64,000 nt of DNA from Malachius bipustulatus (Eukaryota; Arthropoda; Insecta; Coleoptera; Melyridae): positions 71,978,186-72,042,185 of the forward strand of contig OU342630.1 of assembly GCA_910589415.1 (NCBI GenBank). Reading direction: 5' to 3'. The translations under genes and the position numbers were made by a program. The notes beneath the pieces are model-generated. The model searched no databases. It saw only the letters and a program-made list of their open reading frames with translations, and was not told the origin of the DNA. Positions 41,701-53,700 of this stretch are shown in pieces. Position 1 is the first letter of the stretch; each line of letters begins with the position of its first letter.

Positions 41701-44700
41701 GTTTCAAAAGTCATGCTGAATACTTGTGTAATTATTTTAGGCATACTTACTGATAAATTGACGGCGGACGGACATGACGAAGGGTTATTTATACGGAACT
41801 TAAAAAACAAAGAAGAAAAATGTGTTCAATTAAAACTGATGAGAAGGTAATTTATAAAAAATATGCAGCGTTATTCGAGACCTAGATTTAAAATTATTCA
41901 TAACGTTAGGTGTACATGTTTCGCATAATTGGTTCATTTGATGGCTGTTTTAATAATTTAATTTAAACTGGAATGCTAAAAACAATCAACAATGCCGAGT
42001 GCTGTAAATAATAATAATAATGAAGTATGTAGAATCGATCATGGACCTGAGTTTAAGCATGTACCTAGACTGAACCTTGGTTCAAGATGTGATAATCAGA
42101 AAGTCAAGACTTGAGTATGACTTTGGAAAGTGACTTAGATATCTTCAGCAGAGTGGTTGGATGCTATTATTTTATTGTGTTGAACTGAAGTTGATGTATT
42201 TGAAATAGATGGAATAAGACACTTAAGCTGGTTTAATTTATTTTGTTCAGGGAAATATCCAGAGGAGACGCAAGACGAGTGACTTTAAATGCTTAGAAAC
42301 GGCCCTGACGAAATAAATTCACGTAGGTGGGTAGGTATAATCCTTGAGTGTTTCATTTGAGGATATTGTTTGACATCGTTGTTCCTTTTCCTATTTTACA
42401 TTTATACAAATAAAGTAAATAAATTCTTTACTAGATACTCTTGCTGAAATTACCCTTTTGCTCCTTTTATTTATTCTTCTGCAGTTAAAAAAAAACATCT
42501 GAAGCAGAACTGCTATATAAACCGGCGTTTCTCAATTGGGCGAAATTACCTGAGTGACCCTTCGTCACAACGGGGGTCCTTATAATCCTGGAGCTCAATT
42601 GGGCGAAGGAATTTCTAAATACCGTTGAGTTATTTGCATGCTCTTGTATGGCTACGTTGCCAGATTTTACAGAAATTCCGATTTTCTACATTAAATAAAA
42701 TTGAAAAAAAATAAATAAATAATCATAATACTTGATGCAATATTTTTTTTAAGTTCTATCAAATACATCATCAAGCCCTTAGTGCATTTACAATTATTAT
42801 TTTAATATACCTACAGCAGAAACATGAAACATCAATAGAAAAGTAATATACATATAATGAATATGGCGATACACGTTATAATTATTAATTATAGTGGTAT
42901 TTTTTTTTTCGCACTAAAACTCACCGGTAAGCCAGGTCTTTGGTCAGGGTAGGTTTTTTTTAATCTTTTTTTTCACCTGACCAAAGACCTGACTTACCGA
43001 TGACGCTAAAGTGCAACATAGCCATCATAGGTAGGTACGTACCTACTGCCTACTCGACTTCAGTTATTAATAATAAATTGATTAGGTATACCTATCCGAT
43101 GTACTAAAAGCACCACTAAAGAAATCTGGCAACACTGCTACATATATGGGCAAGGCCGCACATGTATTTCTTGTCTGTCCAGTTATCTCTTATAATCCCC
43201 TAGTTTCTCGTTTGTCGCCCAATTGACCCCTGGGATTAGTGCATGAAAAACAAAATCCTTCGCCCAATTCGGTATCGCCCATATAAACCATCACTTACTT
43301 CACCTCTTTAATTTTAAATATCCCAAAACAACATTTTGAAAAAACAGTCAGCTCCGATAGGTAGGTATTATTATTCGTCTGTGAATTATTTTGCATTATT
43401 CAAGGATGCTAAGAAAACAAGTGCTAAGAACGAAGACATATTATTACCTTATTTTGAGAATTTTGGTTAATTTACATTTGTACCTATGTTTATAAAATAA
43501 ACTGTCCCCGGTTCAAATGGCAATTATTAAGGGAATTTTCATAACAATCACTATCCATATTATTAAATTCACTCATTGAGACCTTACAAGAATCTTTGCA
43601 AAACTATCTTAAATTTTAATTAAATTATGACGTTTATCGAATTAAATCGTTTCGTTACCAGGCAACGTCGATTACTACAAAAGTCTACCAGTTTGAAAAT
43701 TTAAATACAACATAGATCAACAGTCCAAAGTTATTTTCAGTTATCTAACTATATTCTGTACACTGAGAGTTGTCTGTTGTGATAACTAAGGATACATCAT
43801 CTCGTTATGTTTCTTACTCCTTCTATTGCATGCATAGTCAATCGAGTTAAAATGGGACGTATTGTCAGAAATACGTTTGAATCGTCAGCAGTTCTAAAAA
43901 GATGAGCGAGAGTGAGACGGAAGTACCGACTCGCGTCTTGATACGCTTAGATTGATACGATATTACGATAAGATTGTCGTCGCTACTTTCAGTAGTGTCA
44001 GTGTCAGCGTTAAATATACTAATAAGGTTTGTGTTGTGATTTGAAACGTTTTTAATACGAAATTAGCAGAATTACCTGTAAAATTGTACGGTGTGATAAA
44101 CTATGAGTAACTTAATTTCGCGAATGCCTAAAAATCTATTTCCTTGTTTTGCCTGGGAAACGATTGAACTCCCTAGTACGTGGTCTTTTGGTAAAATTGC
44201 TGGAATATTTTACTTGCAGAATAAGAAAACGGAGGTGTTATGCTTTCTTTTAAACGGCAATCAGCAGGTAGGTGACATGATATTTCTAATCATGATGAAA
44301 ACAATAATTATTATCATTCTTACTTACTTGCATTATACATTTTTGTTTTCAAAAAGTTGCAAGGCTCTACTTCGTCAATAACTTGTCGAAATAATATATT
44401 TGTAGGATATTCATTATTCCTCAACACACGCCACTGACACGAACTGCGATACCACATCTGGTTCGACTTAGAAATAAGTGTACGATTCAAATCGAATTAA
44501 ATGAAATTGTTTAGTCAGAATCAGTGTGGCATGACAACGGACAACTCTCAGTGGACAGCGTGTACGTTTTTCGACATTCTAACACTGATATTTCTTCTCG
44601 CAGAAAAAAATTGTATATTACACACAAGAAAAATATGCGATGTTAGCTCTCGATGTGTTTGTCCCCTCCGCTAACGCGTCGGGGACGAAATCACATCTCG

Positions 44701-47700
44701 AGCTAAAATCTATCACTTTTTTCTCTTGTATAATGAATAACTATTAATTTTTAAGTGTGAATAATAGTTATTTATTATACAAGAGAAAAAAGTGATAGAT
44801 TTTAGCTCGAGATGTGATTTCGTCCCCGACGCGTTAGCGGAGGGGACAAGCACATCGAGAGCTAAAATCGCACTTTTTTCTCGTGTGTAATATACAATTT
44901 TTTTCTGCGAGAAGAAATATCAGTGTTAGAATGTCGAAAAACGTAGTTAGATAACTGAAAATTATGTCGGAAAAATGATTTATGTTAAACTTGGATTTTC
45001 AAACTGTCTTTTATCGTAATTGACGTTGCCTGGAAACGAAATATTAAAAATCCTTATAATGTCAATTTAATTATTCATTCATGACAGTTTATTTTGCAAT
45101 TAGGTACATATAAAGTTTTAGATGGATGAGTTTGATTGTTCAATGAATAATAATAGTGATTGTTGTGAAAAATCCTTTTCACTTACACCTCCAGAACTAA
45201 TAAAATTAGCAGAAGAGGCATCGGCGAAATTACTACCAAGTAAATCACAAAAAGTTTATGAAAACGCGTATTCAAGACTAATGCAATGGAATGCCAAAAA
45301 AATCCAGCTCTTTCTCTGAGACAGTGTTATTGGCGTATTTTAATTAAAAACGATTTAATTACGTAAACGTCATATTAATGTAATTAAAATTTTAGATAGT
45401 TTTGCAAAGATTCTTGTAAGGTCTCAATGAGTGAATTTATTAATATGGATAGTGATTGTTATGAAAATTCCCTTAATAATTGCCATTTGGATAATAAGGT
45501 AACTTTCCTTTGCGTATATTTGATATAAATTTAATGATATCTGAGTGTTAATAGTAGCTATACCTAAGCCGCCATTTCGGGGAAATAAGTATTCATTTAT
45601 TTCCTCGATAAGATGCAGCTCATAATAATGAGGCATTTTTCTACCTGTTAACGGGGAAAAAAGGTCACACTTTTCGCCCGTCGCAGAAAAAATACTATTA
45701 TTGACTGTGATTCATTTGAACAACACAAAGTACTTATATTTATTTAAAAACAAAGTTTTTAATCTGCGTGAATATTTAATGATAGATATGCGTTCGATCG
45801 CATATCTACAACGCTTTATACAGGGTGAATCTTTAATATTGCGAAAAAATTTAAAGGCAGATTCTTTGGTGAAAATTTTCCAGTTTTTTTTTCAAGTTAT
45901 CTCGGCAACCATATAAGATACAGAAACTGTCCTTTCATATATGCCAGTGGCTGATATGTTAGGGTGGCGTAGGATTTTTTTGCTCCTAATATCTACGATA
46001 CCTATACTGGGCAGGTTAATATTTTAAAAGCGCTCTTTTAACCGCCAATATTTTCTACATAAAAAAGGTACCTACTCATCTTGGTCATAACAACTGCTAA
46101 CGTGAGCCGTTTTCAATACAAACGGCCATTTACGATGAAAAACTCACTTTGTAGGTATGTTTCAAAACACACGCATCGAAAAACGAAGAGCAAAAAAACT
46201 TCGCTCATTCCAGAGTTTTCCATAAAAGGCACATGAAAAAAAACTGAATTGGTATTAAAAAGGTATTTAATATCGATGATATGACATGTACAAAAGCTGA
46301 GTTTTGTATCTCAAACAGTTCCCCAGATTTCTTCAAAAAACTGTAAAAATAATTTTTTTATGGAGCGGGCGTTAGCTCAGCGAGTTAGAAGTCCAGCCAA
46401 TTAATCCGCTGTCACCGTGTGGGTTCAAATTCCACTCTTGCTTTCATTGTTGTGTTTGTCTATAACTACTTAAAGGGTGCCGGACACACGCTAATTGAAA
46501 CTTTTTTCTTCATTTTTGACCAAAATATCTGTCTTAATTTTTTTTTGCAATATTAAATAAATATACACCCTGTATATGGTTCATCACTGGTTCATCGCAT
46601 TTCCGGAGCTAGTAGCTCTAGCCATCCCAACATACGTGAGAAGGCTTGGCCATGCGGTGAGATTGGTGCGTGCACGCTGCCATAACTAATTCTCTTGCAA
46701 TATGACCGACATTTTCGAGAAAATCCTAATAATTTTCAATTAGATTTGTAGCATGAAAACGTAATTTAAGTAGCCATCTCCATGGAAAAATTTATGTCTC
46801 AGATTATACGTTGCATTCAACGTAGCTGCTGGCAGCAAACCGATAGTAAACATCACTGAACATAACGCTCATTTGAAAGGCGCTGCCAGCTGCGAAGGTC
46901 ATCCAGCTACTGGAATCTACTCATGCATTTTCAAAGCAGCACCGTTACTGTCGCTGTCTATTCTTTTTTTACAAGGGTTGATATGGTAATATTATAAGGG
47001 TTGTTATATAGAACTACCTACACTTTACACCTACCTAGAAGGATGACGAAACAGCAACACAGGTATGCGAGTGTCGCACTTTAGGAAGAACCAGACTACA
47101 AATCTTCGGCTGAAACTTTCTCAGACCGAAGGACATGAAAAACTTTAGAACGCTCCCTGTAAAACTAACAAAATTGAGTTACGTCATTTCGTGATATTGA
47201 CGACGAATTGACAGTACTTAATGACTCTTTCAGCAGCACAGCTAGTTTTTTCTCGTTCAATAAACACACATCAGTTGTCAAGACAGCGACTTGCTGTCAA
47301 CACGGCAGCTGATAGCCTTGGACGCAACCATTAAATCCGTAAATCTGTAAAATTAAACATCTCTGCTAATTTACAGTTTTACAGGACTTGAGAATCACGT
47401 TAAAAACGGTAATAATCAAATCGAATTCAATCTCGCAAAAATGATATACTTACGTACTCCAATAATTACTTTGAACCCATTAATTTTGAAACTTCATTTC
47501 AATGCTGTTTTTTTTTTCAAACTTGAATAGGATTTTTGAGGTGGTGCAAATTTTTGTTAGCACACCCTGTATTATTGGACCATATTACAAACTGTAAACT
47601 TACAGTTTAAACTGCAGATTATGAAAAAAAAGTTTTGACGCAAAACGATGGCAACTCAGGGCTCTGTATCATAGAAAACTGATAAACTGTGACGTTGACT

Positions 47701-50700
47701 TATTAGATATCTCTCGTTTTGTCCAGGTGCGCTGCTGGAGTTACAGGATCCAGAGAACGCCCTTAGAGCGATGCGACAGGCCGTGCTCATATCCCCAGAG
47801 GATCCCCAAGCTGTGGCCAATGCTGCTCTCTGCTCATTTCGTCTCGGACTCCAGGAGCAAGGAAGCCAATTGCTGCAGCACTTCGATTCCCTAATTGAGG
47901 AGGGACAGGAAGGCTTAATAAGGCCAGAAGTGAGTCGATATAAAATTTCTCATTACTGAGTCAACTGTGGCGATAATTATTATTATTGTCTTTGTAAATA
48001 ATGATAGAATAAATGCAAGGATGTACACAGGTTGTCCTTTTTCACTATGGAGATCTCGTAAACGCGTGAGACATACAAAGTCGATTAAATTAGAGAACTA
48101 CTGTTCCTGAAATAGGTATCCTGAAAAATGAACTGAACTGAAAAATTCCGAGTTATTATTTTTCCAAGAGCTCCTTTATTATTTGAAGTAGGGAGAAAGT
48201 CGATAGCTTTCAATTAACAGGGTGATTTGACAGGGTGATATTACTCTACTCTATTATGGAATGAATAAATTAATAATTTGACAGCAAACTCAAATTATGA
48301 ATATCAGTTATCCTCACTCCCGAGGTGTCCTCATACTCAGAAAAATGTGAATATCGGTGCAGGTAAAAATTCAAATTGAAGCTGAAAAGACGCCAAATGA
48401 ACAAAAATTATTAACGTCCGAGCTTTTTTCTCAAAAATATTGTTTCTCTGGATTATGAATTATTTTATTCCATAAGTGGTATGATGCACACTGTATATTA
48501 TATTCTCTCAAATAATCTCGTTTAAAATTTTAATATCGACATACCTATCCTTGTTAACATAAACTTTAATCTAAAATTATTATGAATTCCTTGATCAAAC
48601 AAAATTAAAATTTGCCTGGATGTAAAAAAATACAGAATACATTTTGCAGCGGCGGGTATACGTTACTTTAATGAGAATTTATGAATGTTTAGAAATATAT
48701 TTTTAATTGCTAGTTCTAACGGGTGACGATACTCCACTTTCACCCTTATTGACCGATGTACGAGAAATTATGGATATCACTTCATACAGGAAGACGTTAT
48801 TATCGAGTGAATAAGCTTATGATGAATCGGGATTAAATTTTTCATTTTCCACGAGAATTCCTTATGTTTTTGTTATTTATCTAAAATCAAAGAACAGAAA
48901 CCAATTAAGACCATTTTTGCTCACGAAAAATGATGAAATAAAATACGACGAATGCGTTAGAAAGCAACCTCAAGAATGGTGGCTTTTTTTTAAACTGCTT
49001 CTCTGAACAATTACTTTATTGATCAATAAGCGAGATAAATGACGATATTAGAGACAGACACGATGAGAAGGTGTACCAATTTAAGGATTAAATTGAAATA
49101 TTTTTGTTCCTCGTTTTGAGAACTCAATGTCATTCGATAATCTACAGGATTTTGTAACTTGTCGCCATACGTTAAGTTACAAAATCATTTACCTAATATA
49201 TTGTGATTGCTACAATTGCCCACAGAGGCAGTAATCTTCAAGAGTATTGCTTTCAAAAAGACACGGATCTCCAATTGTGATATTTTATTAAAAGTATTCC
49301 TATAATCTAAAACTTGGGAATAGAAACAACTTTTATCTTTCTATATCACATTTTCGTAATCGTAGCTTTTAAAACTTTCGTGGGTTAGGTATGCTAAAAT
49401 CACATTTTATACAGGATCTTCAAAGTTACTATTGCTAACTTATTATTTTTTGATTATACAAAATCGGTTAAATTAGCAGATTAGTAGTATTTTTTTCGCT
49501 GAATAAAACGATGAAAACAGAAAAACAATAGAACATTGCGTTTTCGAGTTATATCAAAAAGTTCTTTTTTCAATGAGACACTCGGTATATTTTTGTATTT
49601 TAATATTTCTTGAGAATATCAGTCCTTATCCAGTGACATAGCAATGAAAGTACACCTACTGCAAGACATTCCTGGCAGGTAAAATTTTTGTCAATAGTTT
49701 TCCCAAAACTTGCAGTTTTCACCAAGACTTTTTTGCAGGTTTAGCGTGGCTTAGAAAATCGTGTAGGTCAGTTCCTAGAGTTACAGAACAAGGATTTTTT
49801 GGTTTGAAAACTTCCGAAGCAACCCATTTAGTGAAAGAGATCTGTGAAGATCTGTCATGATATACATACTCAGCCAACCAGATTCTGCAAGTTAAACATG
49901 TTTTCTTTCTATGAATTTACATTGAGAGCTCGATATTTTGTGTGAGACTGTTAACGAAGTCAAGTAATGTCGATAAATGAGTGCCTATTTTATAGAAGCA
50001 CTTAGATTATGTAATATTTGAGATTTTTTGGGGATTTAGGCTCTAATTCAAGTGCCACTATTATAGGTTCCTCTAAGGTTCCTCTAAGTGGTTCAATATT
50101 ATTTTTTGATATAAATCAAAAGGCCAGGATAAAAAAATGAGCCATTACATCTCAATTCGTGTATTTGACTAACAATACACTGAAAATTCTTGAAACAGTT
50201 TTGAATAATAAATTTGATAATTTTTTTTTTGAACCTTCTTAAGCAGGTAATTGTTGAATTTATGTCTTAATTTATTGGGAATCGGGTTCTTTGATGAAAT
50301 TATATATTTTTTTAGATTTTTATAAAAAATGAAACGTTTCGGGGCCGATCGGTCCCTTGTTCACTCGTAATGTAAAAAATTAAACAATAAACGTACGTAA
50401 ATAGGTATACTTGTAGGGGTCAGAGTGTAACTCCTTAGTTCTCTGTGTTTGAGTCAAAGTCACATACCCGTGGCGTCTCTAAATTATACAAGAATCGATT
50501 ATGGTACACATCTGTTTCTCTGGTTGCCTACTAATCATTAAAAATTACAGTCACTACCTACTCACTACAAAACTATCGAACACCAGTTAAGACCAAATAT
50601 TAGTTACAAACTTCGCATAGTATGTGTAGTGTGTTCCTGACTGATGTGACATGGTGATGAGTCCAAATAAGAACGAAACGGTACCGTTTCACCTCACATA

Positions 50701-53700
50701 CTGTGCGAAAGTTTCCTAAATCGTTCTGTTAAAGGAACTAAAGGTTCTGTTACAGGGGAAATTAATTGAATCAGAACCTAAATCCCCAAAAAATTCAAAT
50801 ATTACATAATCTAAGTGGTTCATACTACTTATTATAAGTTGTTAAATGTTCTTCTTCGTTTTGGGTTTTAGGTTCTTGATAATTAAAGTATTATTTTTCA
50901 AAAATATTTTTATAATAATTAAACGTTTCGGGACCGATTGGTCCCTTGTTCACTCATAAATTATTGTAAAAAAATTGTAAAAACTTAAAAATACTTAAAA
51001 AAAAATCATAATTATTATAGTAAAATGTCGCAAATCGTGCTTTTTTTTTTAATTTTAATTTTAGAAAAAATATAAATTAATTTTGATCTTGATTCTGACA
51101 TTTTATGTGTTGCTTTTGTTTATTACATAAAATGTCAGAATCAAGATCAAAATTAATTTATATTTTTTCTAAAATTAAAATTAAAAAAAACACACCATTT
51201 GCGACATTTCACTATAATAATTATTATTTTTAAAAGTATTTTTAAGTTTTTACATATTTTTTACAATTTATGAGTGAACAAGGGACCAATCGGTCCCGAA
51301 ACGTTTCATTTTTATAAAAATGTTTTTGAAAAATAATACTTTAATAATTATCAAGAACCTAAAACCCAAAATGAAGAAGAATATTTAACAATAACTAAGA
51401 AGCAAGGTTCAATAAAAATAATCAAACTTATTATAAATTTACATAATGTCTGAAGATGCTGCTTTAAAATTAGGGAAACACGTGCAACATTGATAATATC
51501 CACCCGAGTCTCCACCAGTATACATTTTTTTTAAAACAGTAGTGTTTTATTTATCATCCATCAGTATGCGGAGATTCTATGAAGTAAGGGTTGAAAACAT
51601 GAATTTCGTTTAATATGTAATTAATTTTCCTAGACAGCGAAGAATGTCTGTTAAAATTGTCATTCTAATTGCTTATTGCCTGATATTATAATAGTTATAA
51701 ACTCCTTTAAGTTTAAAATCTCTTTACTTCTTAAATTTCAGCCTAATGAATACTTAATCCTTGTATAAAATCAAATTTTATGGCAAAAACTTTTGCAAGT
51801 ATGTTGTTATTAAATAATGGAGTCAGTGATTGCATCAGGGATACACAGAGTTAATAGAATTTTTATATTGAAACAAATATATTTATTCAGAATTTCACAG
51901 AATCAGTGATTGCATCTGGGACTGGGATGGACAGTGTTAATTATTATTATTATTTTTTTTAAATTTAAAACAAATATATTTATGCAGGGTATAGACGCAT
52001 GGGCCGCTGTGTGGCAGAGACAGGATAGCTGCGAGATTTTTAGCACATTTATTTAAATTTGAAAAGAAAAAAATATGAATTAAATTTTTCACAATCGATA
52101 CAAGAAAACTGTTAATTGCTGATAGAGAAAAACGGTATTTCACAATAAGCCGGAGTCAATAAAATTTCCTAAATTATGAAACAGTTTACGCAAATAATCA
52201 TTAAGATAGGTAATCAAAGGTATAATCTTTCGTAATATACGTTCATGAAAGAAAAGCAAACAACCTAACTAGGCCGGAAAACACCTACCGCGGCAGCTTC
52301 TTGGTTAACGCGCCCTGGAATTTCCACTACCTATAGCGCTGACTGTAGAAGATTACACTCAAATAAATTACATGGTTGCCATTTTGGCTATCAGAATGCA
52401 CTTTGGTTTTATTTACCTACATCAAGTGAGTATATGATTGAGAAGTACAAGTTCGAGCGGCCACACTTCAGGAAAACCGGAAAAGTTTAATTTAGAAACA
52501 CGAGCAAGAGGAGTCGACTTTAAAAAGTTAAGCAGCCATGGTGGTGTTTCGGGGACCGAAGATAACAGTCAGGGTTCCGCGGTTCGCGCGGGCTTAGTAG
52601 CGAACAAGTAGTAAGTGGATCAAACTGAACATATATATTGCTTCACCGTTTTTCCGTTCGTAAAGTTTAATTATACAATATACAGGATGCACCATATATC
52701 CTTCTCTATATTGCTATCTCGTAAACGCTAAGAGATACAGGGTCGGTTAAATTAGAGAAAAGATGCGCAATTTTGTGGTCATCTCGAATACGTCAAGACA
52801 TCATCATCAAAAAAAAAAAACTTTATAAGAGATCTTTCTCCTACGATATTGAGCATTGTGTTAATTGTTTGGATCAAGGTACAGAATGGCCAATACTGTT
52901 CAGCGAATAGGATTGAAGTGTTCAATTAGCATTTTATGATACCTACTTACACTCAGGGGAGATAAAAAAAGATGTTCTTGTCTCGACTCCATCTTCTTCT
53001 CTTCACCCAAAATTCTTCTTTTCCTGTTTTTTTTCCTCTTTTCTCATTACACTCTATCAATCTACTTCCTGTATGTTACTCTTTATAATTTCTACTTGTA
53101 GTGGTGGGGTTGGTAGACCAGAGTCCGCTGTAATTATTTGCAGCTGACAACTGAAAGCCCAACCTTTTGTCGACTGTAAATATTTGAAAATTTGTCGGAT
53201 AATTTGTAAAAAGTTAAAGCTGGAAATATTGATATGGCAGTGGGAGGATAACAAGAGACTGTTAACTTTTTTTTTGTGTAATACATTGGAGAATAAATCG
53301 TTATCATTATTATTACATACAAGATATCTGTACCGTTCCTGAAATATCCTGAAAAAACTGAAAAATCGAGAGTTTTAGGCAAACTTCTAGATCAAAATGC
53401 CACTCGTAATATCGGATGCGGAACTACAAAAAGTATATTTTTTGAAAATTCTGTTATACAGGTAGTTGTGGATCTCCGGATCAACTCCGGAGTCAAGTCT
53501 GGACCTGGATTTTTCTTCCGACTATTATTATGTCAAACGTGGGTGTAGGAAAATGGAAACTTTTTAACAAAATTAAAAAATATATATACATAGTGGTTCG
53601 TTAGCTATGGCCGTCGAAAGAAATTGGTGTTATCCATAAAACACCCTCTATCTATGTTACTAATAATGACGTGAAACCCATTGACCGGTCTTTTATAATC

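Larger units (their letters stand above)
43514..45489. mobile_element. 2-kb nested inverted-repeat element
   Basis: The outer arms (43514-43640 and about 45360-45489) are near-identical inverted copies: CAAATGGCAATTATTAAGGG at the left, CCCTTAATAATTGCCATTTG at the right. The middle arms (about 43640-43752 and 44944-45062) are a second, more diverged inverted pair (CGTTACCAGGCAACGTC, CAGTTATCTAACTA). The centre holds a 381-base palindrome and a further inserted element. A tyrosine-recombinase-like coding fragment lies between the middle and outer right arms. Confidence 0.75.

Noticed and set aside
44103..44381. 92-residue frame as the first exon of a gene
   Set aside because: The donor-like GTAGGT is attractive, but no continuation or homology was found and the frame lies inside a mobile-element insertion.
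46362..46440. Functional tRNA gene
   Set aside because: A and B boxes are good, but the acceptor and anticodon stems do not pair properly, and the 3' body is shared with a second locus; this is a SINE head.
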